A DNA stretch of 64,000 nucleotides from Adlercreutzia caecimuris B7 (GCF_000403355.2 NZ_KE159646.1:62001-126000), one strand, 5' to 3'; shown: positions 53,415 to 63,005, counted from the stretch's first letter. The notes: generated from the sequence alone by a model not told the origin. Made by a program: numbers and translations.

Positions 53415-54740
53415 ATGCTCGATACTGGCTCGACCGGCTTCATGCTCGTGTGCACCATGCTGGTGCTGCTCATGACACCCGGTCTCGCATTCTTCTACGG
53501 AGGGCTATCGCGGCGCAAGAACGTGGTGAATACCATGGTCATGATCTTCGCGGTGCTCGGCATCGTGGGGGTGGCATGGGTTGCGTGCGGCTGGTCGTTC
53601 GCCTACGGCGGCGACGGCGCCATCCCCGTTTTCGGTGGCTTGGACCAGCTGGGGTGCTTGAGCGCGGTGAACGACATGGTGGCCGAGGCCGCGGGCACGC
53701 CCGATGCCTTCGCGATACTTTCAGGCCAGGGGGCGCTGGCCGCTGACCCGGAGCTGGCGGCAAGCTACCCGGCCATTATCGATATCGTCTTCCAGATGGC
53801 CTTCGCGATGATCACCTGCGCCATCATCACCGGCGCGGTGGCCGGGCGCATGAAGTTCGGCGCGGTGTGCGCTTTCGTGGCAGTGTGGGTGCTTGCGGTG
53901 TACGCGCCGCTCGCCCATATGGTGTGGGGCGGAGAAGGGTCGCTCATCGGCGAGGTGATCGGCGCGCTCGACTTCGCTGGGGGTGACGTGGTGCACATCT
54001 CCTCGGGACTTACGGGCCTCGTGCTCTGCATCATGCTCGGTCGGCGCAAGGGCTTCGCCGTGCTGTCCTACCGGCCCCACAACGTGCCCTTCGTGGCCCT
54101 CGGCGCGGCGCTTCTGTGGTTCGGGTGGTTCGGCTTCAACGCGGGCAGCGAGTTCGCCGCCGACGGGGTGGCGGCCCTGGCGCTGCTGAACACCGTGACG
54201 GCCAGCGCCGCCGGGGTGCTGTCGTGGCTTATGGCCGAGCGGCTGCACGTGGGGAAGTGCACGCTCGTGGGCGCGGCCACGGGGCTTGTGGCAGGGCTGG
54301 TGGCCATAACGCCGGCGGCGGGGTTCGTGGAGCCGTGGGCGGCGCTTGTCATGGGCGCGGTGGTGAGCCCGGTGGTGTATGCGGCCATCTCCCAGGCTAA
54401 GCGCCGCATCGGCTACGACGACGCTCTCGATGCCTTTGGGTGCCACTGCGTCGGCGGCATCGTCGGCGGCGTCCTGACGGGGCTCTTCTGCGTGCCGGAG
54501 CTCTCGTGGACCGGTGCGGGCGGCCTTCTGTACACGGGCGACTGGTCGCTTCTGGGCGCCCAGGTGCTCGGCATCGTGGTGACGGTGGTGTTCGTGGTGG
54601 CGGCCGACGTGGTGCTCGGGCTCATCGTGCGGGCCTGCTTCGGCGGCAGCCTGCGCGTCTCGGCCGCCGACGAGGCAGCCGGCCTGGACGTGGCCGTCCA
54701 CGGCGAGTCGGCCTACCCGGCCTATCTGGGCCTGGACTAG
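53415..54740 (+). CDS. amtB: Ammonium transporter
   Basis: Predicted 441 aa, with about 11 membrane helices. Signatures are TPGLAFFYGGLSRRKNVVNTM at the start, WFGWFGFNAGSE in the pore region and DAFGCHCVGGIVGG with the twin-His site. TAAGGAGG precedes the ATG. A PII protein gene follows 42 bases later, the usual glnK-amtB pairing in reversed order. Confidence 0.95.
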   Translation: MLDTGSTGFMLVCTMLVLLMTPGLAFFYGGLSRRKNVVNTMVMIFAVLGIVGVAWVACGWSFAYGGDGAIPVFGGLDQLGCLSAVNDMVAEAAGTPDAFAILSGQGALAADPELAASYPAIIDIVFQMAFAMITCAIITGAVAGRMKFGAVCAFVAVWVLAVYAPLAHMVWGGEGSLIGEVIGALDFAGGDVVHISSGLTGLVLCIMLGRRKGFAVLSYRPHNVPFVALGAALLWFGWFGFNAGSEFAADGVAALALLNTVTASAAGVLSWLMAERLHVGKCTLVGAATGLVAGLVAITPAAGFVEPWAALVMGAVVSPVVYAAISQAKRRIGYDDALDAFGCHCVGGIVGGVLTGLFCVPELSWTGAGGLLYTGDWSLLGAQVLGIVVTVVFVVAADVVLGLIVRACFGGSLRVSAADEAAGLDVAVHGESAYPAYLGLD

Positions 54741-54782
54741 CGGCGCAGAGCACGGCAAGCAACAAGTAAGGAGCTGAGACCT

Positions 54783-55121
54783 ATGAAGCGAGTGACGGCC
54801 ATCGTGCGGCCCGAGAAGATGGAAGCCCTGAAGGACGCGCTGTTCGCGGCAGACGTGAGCGGCATGACCATATCCCAGGTGCACGGCTGCGGCGCCCAGC
54901 ACGGCTGGAGCGAGTACGTGCGCGGCACCGAGGTGCTGCTGAACATGGTGCCGAAGGTGAAGTTCGAGATCGTCGTGGACGATGGGGAGGTGGACGGTCT
55001 CGTGGACGTTATCGTGGCGGCCGCGCGCACCGGGGAGGTGGGCGACGGCAAGATCTTCGTGGCGCCCATCGAGGAGGTCGTGCGCATTCGCACCGGCGAG
55101 CGGGGCGCAGCCGCTGTGTAG
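54783..55121 (+). CDS. glnK: Nitrogen regulatory protein PII
   Basis: Predicted 112 aa, alignable with E. coli GlnB without gaps. It has VRPEKMEALKDAL, GDGKIFV (B-loop) and RIRTGERGAAAV (C-loop). The T-loop reads EYVRGTEVLLNM: Arg47 needed for AmtB contact is kept, but position 51, the uridylylated or adenylylated Tyr, is Val. It should gate AmtB by binding ATP/ADP and 2-oxoglutarate. Confidence 0.93.
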   Translation: MKRVTAIVRPEKMEALKDALFAADVSGMTISQVHGCGAQHGWSEYVRGTEVLLNMVPKVKFEIVVDDGEVDGLVDVIVAAARTGEVGDGKIFVAPIEEVVRIRTGERGAAAV

Positions 55122-55171
55122 GGGGCGTGCGTGCTACAATCTCTCGCGAGAAAACGAGAGAAAGGAACCCC

Positions 55172-55420
55172 ATGCACAGCTATACCCCCCGCGGCGTGTG
55201 CTCCCGCCAGATCGATGTGGAAGTGAACGGCGACACGGTGGAGAGCGTCCAGTTCACCGGCGGCTGCGACGGCAACCTGAAGGCCATCTCGAAGCTGGTG
55301 ACCGGCATGAAGGTGGATGACGTGGCCGCGCTTCTGGAGGGCAATACCTGCGGGCGGCGCTCCACCTCCTGCGCCGACCAGATGGTGCGCGCTCTGCGCG
55401 AGGCCCAGGCCGCCCAGTAA
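55172..55420 (+). CDS. TSCPD domain protein (TIGR03905 type)
   Basis: Predicted 82 aa. Four conserved Cys occur in YTPRGVCSRQI, GGCDGNL, GNTCGRRSTSC. Related domains are found at the end of ribonucleotide reductases; the free-standing form has no settled role. AAAGGAAC precedes the ATG, and a CTCTCG/CGAGAG hairpin lies just upstream. Confidence 0.85.
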   Translation: MHSYTPRGVCSRQIDVEVNGDTVESVQFTGGCDGNLKAISKLVTGMKVDDVAALLEGNTCGRRSTSCADQMVRALREAQAAQ

Positions 55421-55466
55421 CGCAGCCTCAAGGACAGCGCAGGCGCAAAGCGCCCGGCATCGACGA

Positions 55467-55500
55467 CAACAGGGCCCGGGATGCGTTCCGGGCCCTGTTG
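55467..55500. terminator. Hairpin after the TSCPD gene
   Basis: A 13-bp perfect stem (CAACAGGGCCCGG and complement) with an 8-base loop lies between convergent genes. Confidence 0.65.
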
Positions 55501-55553
55501 GTGCACATAGACGGAAGCGCTATGAAGCGGCATTCCGCTTAGAAGGCGGTTGC

Positions 55554-56600
55554 CTAGAGCATCATGAACAGCTTGGCGAGGGCCCAGCCGATAAAGCCGC
55601 AGCAGGGGAAGGTGAGCACCCAGGCCCATACCATGCGCCGGGCCACGCCCCAGTTCACACGGCGGAAGCTGCGGGAAGCGCCCACGCCCATGATGGAAGC
55701 GGTGGAGCAGTGCGAGGTGGACACGGGCATGCCGGTCATAGAGGCTACGAACAGGGTGATGACCGTGGACACCGAGGCCGCCACGCCCTGGTACTTCTCG
55801 AGCGAGACCATGTCCATGGCCACTGACTTGATGATGCGCTTGCCGCCGAGCAGGGTGCCGAGCGACATGGCCAGCGAGCAGATGACCATGAGCCACAGGG
55901 GGAAGTCGGCGGCGCCGCTCGTCTCCATGCCGAAGGCGAGCGCTATGCCCAATAGGCCGATGGACATGAACTTCTGGCCGTCCTGGGCGCCGTGGAGAAA
56001 CGACAGCGCGCAGGCGCAGATATCCTGCAGCACCACGCACACCCTATTGCCGCGCTTGCGGTCGGCGCAGGAGAAGAAGAACTCGATGATCTTGGTAGTT
56101 GCCATGCCGAGGATGAAGCCTCCCACGAGCGAGAACGCCATGCCGTAGATGACGAGCATCCACTCGGAGAGCACCACGCCGGCCAGACCGTTCAAGGCGA
56201 TGGCACCGCCCGTGACGCCGGCGATGAGCGAATGGGACTTGCTGGCGGGGATGCCCCAGAACCAGCAGAACACGCCCCAGCCGATGGAGCCTATCATGGC
56301 GGCGATGAGCGCGAGGAGCGCCTGGTGGGTGTTGCCTGAGAAGTCCACCATGTTGAACATGGTGTGGGCCACGGCCGTGGAGATGTAGGTCATGCCCACG
56401 AGTCCCATGAAGTTGAAGACGGCCGCCAAGATGAGGGCCGCGGTGGAGGAAAGGCAGCGGGTGGACACCGCCGAGGCGATGGCGTTGGGGGCGTCGGTTG
56501 CCCCCGAGATGATCGTCACTCCGATGACAAGCGCCAGAATGCCGAGCAGGACGGGGTGATCGCCTGCCTGCGCAAGAAACATCGAAAGCGTCAATTCCAT
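55554..56600 (-). CDS. pit: PiT-family inorganic phosphate transporter
   Basis: Predicted 348 aa. The two ProDom repeats show GATDAPNAIASAVSTR and GIPASKSHSLIAG in the first half and PVSTSHCSTASIMGVG in the second. About ten membrane segments are visible. It should import phosphate with protons or sodium. The start at 56600 fits the family; a much longer open frame upstream is not hydrophobic. Confidence 0.92.
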   Translation of the reverse strand: MELTLSMFLAQAGDHPVLLGILALVIGVTIISGATDAPNAIASAVSTRCLSSTAALILAAVFNFMGLVGMTYISTAVAHTMFNMVDFSGNTHQALLALIAAMIGSIGWGVFCWFWGIPASKSHSLIAGVTGGAIALNGLAGVVLSEWMLVIYGMAFSLVGGFILGMATTKIIEFFFSCADRKRGNRVCVVLQDICACALSFLHGAQDGQKFMSIGLLGIALAFGMETSGAADFPLWLMVICSLAMSLGTLLGGKRIIKSVAMDMVSLEKYQGVAASVSTVITLFVASMTGMPVSTSHCSTASIMGVGASRSFRRVNWGVARRMVWAWVLTFPCCGFIGWALAKLFMML

Positions 56601-56717
56601 GCAGAGCCTTATCTCGATGAAACCGATCTGAAGAAACGCACAGCTTCTTATTCTAACGCAAGAGCTGAGCGGGAAGGTCGAGGAAGGACGGTCCGAGAAA
56701 ACGGCTTGGAAACGAGG

Positions 56718-56755
56718 GCTCCCCGACCGCTGATAGGAGGAGGCGGTCGGGGAGC
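56718..56755. terminator. Hairpin in the gap upstream of pit
   Basis: GCTCCCCGACCGC pairs perfectly with its complement around a 12-base loop. It is 118 bases before the pit start and 170 bases after the nuclease remnant. The 327-bp gap (56601-56927) has no recognised gene. Confidence 0.5.
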
Positions 56756-56927
56756 AGAAGGGGAAGGAGGGGTCGGATGGGTCTAGTAGAACACGAACAT
56801 GGACAGATCCGAGGCGTAGAAGGCCATGCGTGCTCATGTTCCCGAAGCACCCGCTCCTTCTGGGTCGATGCGGGGGTGAAGCCGGCCGTACTGGCCCACC
56901 CCGCATCTCCCGCGCGGCGTGCTGCAG

Positions 56928-57398
56928 CTACTCGATGCCGAATTCCTCGATCATCTGCTCGCGGTATTGCGCGTCAGTTGCCGCGCGACGGGCATCCTCG
57001 AGACGTCCGGCGTCTATAAGCTGGACCACGAGCGCTCCGAGCTTGTCGGCTCCCTCGATTCGACCCGCGGCTCGACCCTCGGCCCGTCCCTCGGCGAGAC
57101 CCTTTGCCAGGCCCTCTTCGCGGGCTTCCTCCATCATAAAGCGGGCTTGCGCGCGCATATCCTCTTCAATGGTCAACATGGTGAGGGCTTCCTCTCTCCA
57201 GGCGGCATCTTCGTTCGCCGCCTCCACGGCGGCTGCAAGGTCGGCCGCGAGCTTATCGTCGCCGACCTCCTCGGTGGCAACATATCGAAGTAAACCACGA
57301 AGACCCCCTTCTGGCAACGCTCGCCAGGCGGATGCGTTCAGCACGACCCATGAGAAGCCGTGCCCGAGGCCCACGCCGCCATCCTCCGCGCATGCCAT
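56928..57398 (-). pseudogene. C-terminal remnant of an Rpn/PD-(D/E)XK transposase-like nuclease
   Basis: The 156-codon frame has only the usual tail of these proteins: ALTMLTIEEDMRAQARFMMEEAREEG, then Gly/Glu/Arg repeats AEGRAEGRAAGR and a short helical end. The PD-(D/E)XK nuclease domain that should come first (about 200 residues) is missing. The break coincides with the IS110 remnant 53 bases upstream. Confidence 0.7.
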
Positions 57399-57450
57399 GT
57401 CAAAAGTGTAGACGGGGCAGCCGGCGCCGAACTCGAAGCTCCTATGTATG

Positions 57451-58224
57451 TCAACTCGCTTCTTTCGCCTGAGACTTCAGCCAGGTATCGTACTTTTCCA
57501 AGAACTGAACGTTCATTAGCCGTCCCGTTTCCGCATAGCTCACCTTCTGGAAGCCGACGTTGAGGGCGTTGCCAGCCTCGACCAGAGTGATGCCCAAAGC
57601 CCGCCTGGCGGGGCGCAGGTCCTTCCATGAAGGACCCTTGACCTCGAACGGATGGCGCAGGGCCCTGAACACCTCGCGCGCAATGTAGCGCTTGAGGCAC
57701 CTTATGGTCTCCTTCTTGGACTTTCCGTCGCCCTTGCGCTTCTCGACGTAGTCCTTGGTTCTCTGGTCGTACGACATCCTGGTCACCGCGATCTGGTAAA
57801 GCGCCCTGCTGGCCTTCCTGTCGCCTCCTCTGTTCAGGCGGTGGCGCTCCGTTTTTCCGGAGCTCGCCAGAAGCGGGGCGGCGCCGCATAAGGAGGCGAA
57901 CTCGGCCTCGCTGTTCAGCCTTTCCGGGTTTCCCCCGCCCGCGACGGCGAGAGCCGCGGCGGAAACGGTGCCGCATCCGAAGATCGCAAGCAGCGCAGGG
58001 GCGTTCGCTTCCAGGATCTCCTTCATCTTGCCCTCTACGGCATCTGCCTCTCGATCCTGGAGATCCCAAGCCCTCCCCAAGGACCCCAGGGCCAGAACAA
58101 CGCCGTCGGCGCCGGGGTCAAGCGCCGGGAGAGCGCTCCTCAGGTCCTTTCTGGAGAGCTTCGCCAGGGACCTTCTCAGATCCTCGGGCGCTGTTACGAT
58201 CAGGGATTTCGCCGCGTTTATCAT
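57451..58224 (-). pseudogene. IS110-family transposase, C-terminal part
   Basis: The 257 codons hold the transposase_20 (IS116/IS110/IS902) region: GCGTVSAAALAVAGG, FASLCGAAPLLASSGKT and HRLNRGGDRKASRALYQIAVTRM. The DEDD RuvC-like domain normally in the first 150 residues is absent, so it cannot transpose itself. No terminal structures were found. It breaks into the Rpn gene. Confidence 0.82.
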
Positions 58225-58372
58225 CGCCGATGGTACTCGCCGACAGCGCGATTCCCATTATCAGTGTTCTTCTAGCCCGCCGTCCGGTTTCCTGCGGCGG
58301 GGGCAACCTTACCAGGTGGAGCCGCCCCGCCCTCGTCCGGCTGCCAGCCCCTTTCGCCCCGGCGCGCCCTCT

Positions 58373-58392
58373 CGCGCCGGGGCGCTTCTGTG
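58373..58392 (+). repeat. 20-bp direct repeat, left of the DinJ/PemK pair
   Basis: CGCGCCGGGGCGCTTCTGTG occurs here and exactly at 59098-59117. The left copy is the right arm of a longer hairpin (GCCCCGGCGCG arm at 58366-58367 onward). Confidence 0.75.
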
Positions 58393-58471
58393 TCTTGGTC
58401 AGTAAACGGCATCGCTTGAAAAGCATGCCCAAAGCGGGTACACTTCGGGTAATAAAGGAAAGGAGCCTGAT

Positions 58472-58756
58472 ATGGCGACTGCAACGGCTGCCCCCGCGCG
58501 CAGGGCTGAAATCAAAACGCGGACAACGGCTGAAGTGAAGGCCGAAGCGACGAGCGTCTATTCTCATTGGGGCCTCTCCCTGTCCGATGCCATCAACATG
58601 TTCCTCATCAAATCCATCGAAGTAGGCGGCCTGCCCTTCAACCTTCGTGCCGAGGTCCCGTCCTATCGCGCACTGGCCGCAAAGGCCTATCAGGCAGAAT
58701 TGAATGAGGACGGCGTAGTCGTTCTTCCCGCAGATTGGGCCGACGATGACGAGTGA
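58472..58756 (+). CDS. RelB/DinJ-family antitoxin
   Basis: Predicted 94 aa. The DNA-binding half is IKTRTTAEVKAEATSVYSHWGLSLSDAINMFLIKSIEVGGLPF, as in DinJ. AAAGGAGCC lies before the ATG. The 3' end overlaps the toxin gene by 11 bases. Confidence 0.88.
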   Translation: MATATAAPARRAEIKTRTTAEVKAEATSVYSHWGLSLSDAINMFLIKSIEVGGLPFNLRAEVPSYRALAAKAYQAELNEDGVVVLPADWADDDE

Positions 58757-59090
58757 GGACGGTCCCGGGCCGTGGGAAATATGGCATGCGCGGTTTGATT
58801 TCTCCGATGGAAAAGGCTACAAGTATCGTCCGGTTGTCGTGGTGGGACGGGAGGAGGACGGCTCTCTGGTCATGATGGTGACTTCGGCAACGAACAAGCT
58901 GCAGCTGCCCCACGATTATCCCATTCGTCATTGGGAGAAGGTCGGCCTGCAAAAGCCCTCGATCGCGCGTGCGGATAGAATTGCGCGGATTCCCACCGAC
59001 TACCTAGGGACAGCGGGCTATATCGGACGCTTGGACGAAGAGGACAGGGCGGCGCTCGTCGTCGTTCTGAGGGAAATAGCAGAGGGGTAG
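58746..59090 (+). CDS. PemK/MazF-like toxin
   Basis: Predicted 114 aa. EIWHARFDFSDGKGYKYRPVVVVG is the MazF/PemK-type start, MMVTSATNK the second strand motif, and IARADRIARIPTDYLG the third. Family members cut single-stranded RNA. A MazF-like toxin with a DinJ-like antitoxin is a less common combination than DinJ/YafQ. Confidence 0.82.
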   Translation: MTSEDGPGPWEIWHARFDFSDGKGYKYRPVVVVGREEDGSLVMMVTSATNKLQLPHDYPIRHWEKVGLQKPSIARADRIARIPTDYLGTAGYIGRLDEEDRAALVVVLREIAEG

Positions 59091-59097
59091 GCCTCCC

Positions 59098-59117
59098 CGC
59101 GCCGGGGCGCTTCTGTG
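59098..59117 (+). repeat. 20-bp direct repeat, right of the DinJ/PemK pair
   Basis: Exact second copy of 58373-58392, eight bases after the toxin stop. The unit spans 725 bases from repeat start to repeat start. Confidence 0.75.
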
Positions 59118-59188
59118 GACGTTTGGTTGAGGATGGAAAAATAGCGTCCTTGCGGCAAAATCCACAAAACGGGTCGGTCCATCGGTGC

Positions 59189-59347
59189 TATACTGGGCGA
59201 GCTTGCCCAAACGGGCAAGTGAAAGTATCTGTTGGCCCCCGAGACATGTTTGTTGCACCGCGATCCCTTGCTTCTGCAAGCGAACATGGGTAAGTATCAA
59301 CCATCATGACGAAGGGTCCCCGATTTAGTTTTTGAAAGGGGTCCGTT
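59189..59347 (+). promoter_or_regulatory. Promoter and leader of rpsA
   Basis: TATACT (59189-59194) is a likely -10 without a good -35. The leader of about 145 bases has a CTTGCCC-AAA-style hairpin (59202-59219), then a pyrimidine-rich stretch. S1 is known to repress its own translation in other bacteria; a similar use here is inference. Confidence 0.5.
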
Positions 59348-60568
59348 TTGACCGAAATCAAGAACACGTCTGTGATCGACTTCTCCGACATCTCCGACGA
59401 GCAGATGAACGAGATGATCGACGGCACGCTGACCGAGTTCGACGAGGGCGATCTGGTCGACGGCACGGTCGTCAAGCTCGAGCACGACGAGGTGCTGGTG
59501 GACATCGGCTTCAAGAGCGAGGGCGTCATTCCCTCCCGCGAGTTGTCCATCCGCAAGGACGCCGATCCGTCCGACATCGTGAGCCTGGGCGACAAGATCG
59601 AGGCCCTCGTTCTCCAGAAGGAGGACAAGGACGGCCGTCTCATCCTCTCCAAGAAGCGCGCCGAGTACGAGCGTGCCTGGATTTCCGTCGAGGAGAAGTT
59701 CAAGGCTGGCGAAGTGGTCACCGGCGAGGTCATCGAGGTGGTCAAGGGCGGCCTTATCCTGGACATCGGCCTGCGCGGCTTCCTGCCGGCCTCTCTCGTG
59801 GACCTGCGCCGCGTGAAGGACCTGGACATGTACCTGGGCACCGAGATCGAGGCCCGCGTCATCGAGATGGACCGCAACCGCAACAACGTTGTGCTGTCCC
59901 GCCGCGTGCTGCTGGAGGAGGGCCGCAAGAACGAGCGCGCCGAGATCCTCTCCAAGCTCTCCAAGGGCATGCGCCTCAAGGGCAACGTGTCCTCCATCGT
60001 GGACTTCGGTGCCTTCGTGGACCTGGGCGGCATCGACGGCCTGGTGCACATCTCCGAGCTGTCCTGGAACCACGTCAACCATCCCTCCGAGGTCGTCAAG
60101 GTGGGCGACGAGGTGGAGGTCGAGGTGCTCGACGTCGATCTGCAGCGTGAGCGCATCTCGCTCGGCCTCAAGCAGACCACGCCCGACCCGTGGATCAAGC
60201 TCGTGGAGAACTACCCGGTGGGCACCATCGTCGACGGCAAGGTCACCAAGATCGTGCCCTTCGGCGCCTTCGTCGAGCTGGGCGACTCCATCGAGGGCCT
60301 GGTGCACATCTCCGAGATGGCCGGCCGCCACATCGACACCCCGGCGCAGGTCGTGCACGCGGGCGACGATGTGAAGGTGAAGGTCATGGAGATCAACCCG
60401 GATCGCCGCCGCATCTCCCTGTCCATGAAGGCCGCCGCTGAGGAACTCGGCTTCGAGATCGACGTGGACGAGTCGGTGCAGGCCGAGGAGAAGCCGGCCC
60501 GCCGCAAGAAGGCCGACGAGGCTCCTGCCGAGGCCGAGGTCGTCGAGGTGGAGACCACCGAGGAGTAA
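59348..60568 (+). CDS. rpsA: 30S ribosomal protein S1
   Basis: Predicted 406 aa with four S1 repeats, the usual number in Actinobacteria: [68 protein letters not shown] and [21 protein letters not shown]. The C-terminus is charged ([14 protein letters not shown]). The TTG start has GAAAGGGG upstream. It brings mRNA to the ribosome. Confidence 0.94.
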   Translation: MTEIKNTSVIDFSDISDEQMNEMIDGTLTEFDEGDLVDGTVVKLEHDEVLVDIGFKSEGVIPSRELSIRKDADPSDIVSLGDKIEALVLQKEDKDGRLILSKKRAEYERAWISVEEKFKAGEVVTGEVIEVVKGGLILDIGLRGFLPASLVDLRRVKDLDMYLGTEIEARVIEMDRNRNNVVLSRRVLLEEGRKNERAEILSKLSKGMRLKGNVSSIVDFGAFVDLGGIDGLVHISELSWNHVNHPSEVVKVGDEVEVEVLDVDLQRERISLGLKQTTPDPWIKLVENYPVGTIVDGKVTKIVPFGAFVELGDSIEGLVHISEMAGRHIDTPAQVVHAGDDVKVKVMEINPDRRRISLSMKAAAEELGFEIDVDESVQAEEKPARRKKADEAPAEAEVVEVETTEE

Positions 60569-60614
60569 GCAACCTCGGATGCCCATAGCCGCTGTATTCG
60601 ACTAGCGACTTTCA

Positions 60615-60642
60615 GAAGGCCGCCCTTCGGGGCGGTCTTCTC
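60615..60642 (+). terminator. Terminator after rpsA
   Basis: A 12-bp stem (AGAAGGCCGCCC/GGGCGGTCTTCT, one G-U) closes on a TTCG tetraloop. The U-run is weak. Confidence 0.7.
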
Positions 60643-60713
60643 GTGTATTATGAGAGTGATGAAATGTTTGCGCAGGATCGCGCGAAGGGGCGCGGTTTCG
60701 GAGGAGGTACTGC

Positions 60714-61313
60714 ATGAAGAAGCTGTTTCTGATCGGCGGCATGGGAGCCGGGAAGTCCACGGCGCGCAAGGCGCTGACCGACGAGGGCCTGGCCTGGATC
60801 GATCTCGACCAGGTGGGGCACGAGGTGCTCACGTGGGATACGGTGAAGGACGATTTGCGCGGCGCCTTCGGCGACGGCATCTTCGACGAGAACGGGGAAG
60901 TGGTGCGCGCGCAGCTGGCCGCGGTGGCCTTCGCGAGCCCGGCGGCCACGCGCAAGCTGAACTGCATCACCATGCCGCGTATCGAGGAGCGCTACACCGA
61001 CCTCATCGACGAGTTCGAGTACGAGGGGAAGCCGGCTGTGGTGGTGGAGTACTCGGTGTTCCGCAACCGCCAGCAGTCACTGGCCTACGGGGCCGATGTG
61101 GTCATCGCCGTGCTCGCGCCGCTGGAGGTGCGCATCGAGCGTGCCGTGGCCTCGGGCTTTACCGAGGAGGACGTGCGCGCCCGCATCGCTCGTCAGATTA
61201 CCGATGCCGACCGCATCGAGGCGGCCGACGTGGTCTTCGACAACGACGGCACCCCCGAAGAGCTCCGCAACGAGGTGCTCGCCTGGTGGAACGAATATAA
61301 GAAGACCGTCTAG
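60714..61313 (+). CDS. coaE: Dephospho-CoA kinase
   Basis: Predicted 199 aa. Walker A is GGMGAGKSTARKAL, followed by IDLDQVGHEVL and the late R-rich ARIARQITDADR lid. It performs the last step of coenzyme A synthesis. GGAGG lies before the ATG. Confidence 0.94.
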   Translation: MKKLFLIGGMGAGKSTARKALTDEGLAWIDLDQVGHEVLTWDTVKDDLRGAFGDGIFDENGEVVRAQLAAVAFASPAATRKLNCITMPRIEERYTDLIDEFEYEGKPAVVVEYSVFRNRQQSLAYGADVVIAVLAPLEVRIERAVASGFTEEDVRARIARQITDADRIEAADVVFDNDGTPEELRNEVLAWWNEYKKTV

Positions 61314-61337
61314 GCGCGTTCATCTGACGGCAATTCG

Positions 61338-61371
61338 GCAAGGGCCATCCCCGGCCCTTGCTTTTCTTTTT
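61338..61371 (+). terminator. Terminator after coaE
   Basis: GCAAGGGCC/GGCCCTTGC with a 6-base loop is followed by TTTTCTTTTT. Confidence 0.9.
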
Positions 61372-61376
61372 GATGG

Positions 61377-61405
61377 AAAGTATTATTTCTAGGAAATAAT
61401 ACTTT
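61377..61405. promoter_or_regulatory. Perfect palindromic operator before the HTH gene
   Basis: AAAGTATTATTTC and its exact complement are separated by TAG, ending 15 bases before the ATG at 61421. It is AT-rich in a GC-rich region and contains a TATTAT-like -10. It may also fold as an RNA hairpin at the start of the mRNA. Confidence 0.65.
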
Positions 61406-61420
61406 TGGAAAGCGGTTGTC

Positions 61421-61945
61421 ATGAGTCGATCGTTTAAGGGGTTTCTGCAGGCTTATGCGCAGGAGCTCACGGGCTGCGGAACGTCCAGTATCAAGAAACT
61501 CTTCGAAGCCGTTGTCGGGGATTCTCCCCGGGGTGCCGAGGCTCTGCTTCTTCTAGCCCTTGCGAGCGGCCGTGCGGACTACCTGATGCGTCAGGCGGAT
61601 GGCACGTCGTTCGAGGCTGCCTATCGAGCCGCGCTGGCCGATCTGGATCGAGCCGGCGGCATGCTCGAGAAATGGCTCGAGCAACTGCCAGGCCAGAACC
61701 GCTACCGCAAGGTGTGGAATGCGTGGCGGTCGGAGGCAACGAGGCTGGAGCGGGATCGCCGCATGCTTCCCGGAGTGCGCGATGCCATCGACCGCGTTAT
61801 GGCGGAGCGCGGGATGACGCGGGCACAGGCATGCCGCCTGACGGGTTTGAACAAGGGTAACTTCTACGCTTTTATGAAAGGCGACGTCGCCAAGTTGAGC
61901 CGGGAAACGGCCGTGAACGCCTATCGAACTCTTGCGAACGGGTAG
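61421..61945 (+). CDS. HTH-type regulator of unknown family
   Basis: Predicted 174 aa. The first 115 residues are helical with no family recognised. The C-terminal 55 residues (VMAERGMTRAQACRLTGLNKGNFYAFMKGD) form an XRE-like HTH. The short distance to the palindrome suggests autoregulation, perhaps as one half of a toxin-antitoxin system, but no partner gene is adjacent: the next gene is convergent. Confidence 0.7.
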   Translation: MSRSFKGFLQAYAQELTGCGTSSIKKLFEAVVGDSPRGAEALLLLALASGRADYLMRQADGTSFEAAYRAALADLDRAGGMLEKWLEQLPGQNRYRKVWNAWRSEATRLERDRRMLPGVRDAIDRVMAERGMTRAQACRLTGLNKGNFYAFMKGDVAKLSRETAVNAYRTLANG

Positions 61946-61952
61946 AAGGTTC

Positions 61953-63005
61953 CTACCACAGTCCGAGCGTGTGCTGCATGGCGAGGCTGGCGGCGGCGAT
62001 GCAGGCCCAGCAGATAAGGCCCATGAGGATGGGCTTGGCACCGCTTCTCACCAGCTTCACGAGGTCGGTGTTCAGTCCGATGGCGGCCATGGCCATGACG
62101 ATGAAGAACCGGCTCAAGGTCTTCAAGGGCGCGAAGGTGGCCACGTCGGCGCCGGCGGCCACGGCAACCGTGGTGATGACCGAGGCTGCTAAAAAGAGCA
62201 GGATGAAGGTGGGGAAGGCGCGCTTCAGCGAAAAGCCGCCGAGGAGCTTCGCGCCCGTAGTCGCATTGTCCGCCGCCGCGTTCTCCTTGCGCGCCATCAT
62301 GATGGCCAGCACGAGCGTGATGGGGATGATGGCGAGCGTGCGCGTGAGCTTCACGATGGTGGCGTCGTCAAGCGCGTTGGCACCGGGGTGCATGCCGTCC
62401 CAGGCGGCCGCGGCGGCCGTGACCGACGAGGTGTCGTTCACGGCGGTGCCGGCGAACAGGCCGAAGCCCTCGTTGGACATGCCGAGCGCGCTTCCCAAGG
62501 TAGGGAAGATGAGCGCCGCGATGACGTTGAACAGGAAGATGACCGAGATGGCCTGGGCCACCTGCTCGTCTTTCGCCTTGATGACCGGGGCCGTGGCCGC
62601 GATGGCACTGCCGCCGCAGATGGAGGACCCCACGGCGATGAGCGTGGCGATGGCCGAGTCCATGCGCAGCACCTTGTACAGGATGTAGCCGACGATGAGC
62701 GCCGTGGCGATGGTGGAGGCTATGATGGGCAAGCTCTCGGCGCCCACGGCGGCGATCTGGGCCAGGTTCAGCCCGAAACCGAGCAGAATGACGGCGTACT
62801 GGAGCACCTTTTTCGCCGTGAAGGCGATGCCGTCTTGCACCGTGCCGCGGCTCGGCTGCTTCCACAGAAGCGCGATGGCCATGCCCGCGAGGATGGCGAA
62901 CACCGGACCGCCGACGACCGGCAGCGCCTCGCCGAGAAACCAGCAGGGCACAGCGATGGCCGCGCACACCCCGATGCCGGGAACCACGTTCTTCAGATTC
63001 GCCAC
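61953..63005 (-). CDS. YeiH-family putative sulfate exporter
   Basis: Predicted 350 aa with about ten membrane segments. Family markers are [40 protein letters not shown] and [13 protein letters not shown]. The GTG at 63005 is chosen because AAGGAGAAGG stands just before it; an ATG further upstream lacks one. Transport substrate is inferred only. Confidence 0.88.
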   Translation of the reverse strand: MANLKNVVPGIGVCAAIAVPCWFLGEALPVVGGPVFAILAGMAIALLWKQPSRGTVQDGIAFTAKKVLQYAVILLGFGLNLAQIAAVGAESLPIIASTIATALIVGYILYKVLRMDSAIATLIAVGSSICGGSAIAATAPVIKAKDEQVAQAISVIFLFNVIAALIFPTLGSALGMSNEGFGLFAGTAVNDTSSVTAAAAAWDGMHPGANALDDATIVKLTRTLAIIPITLVLAIMMARKENAAADNATTGAKLLGGFSLKRAFPTFILLFLAASVITTVAVAAGADVATFAPLKTLSRFFIVMAMAAIGLNTDLVKLVRSGAKPILMGLICWACIAAASLAMQHTLGLW

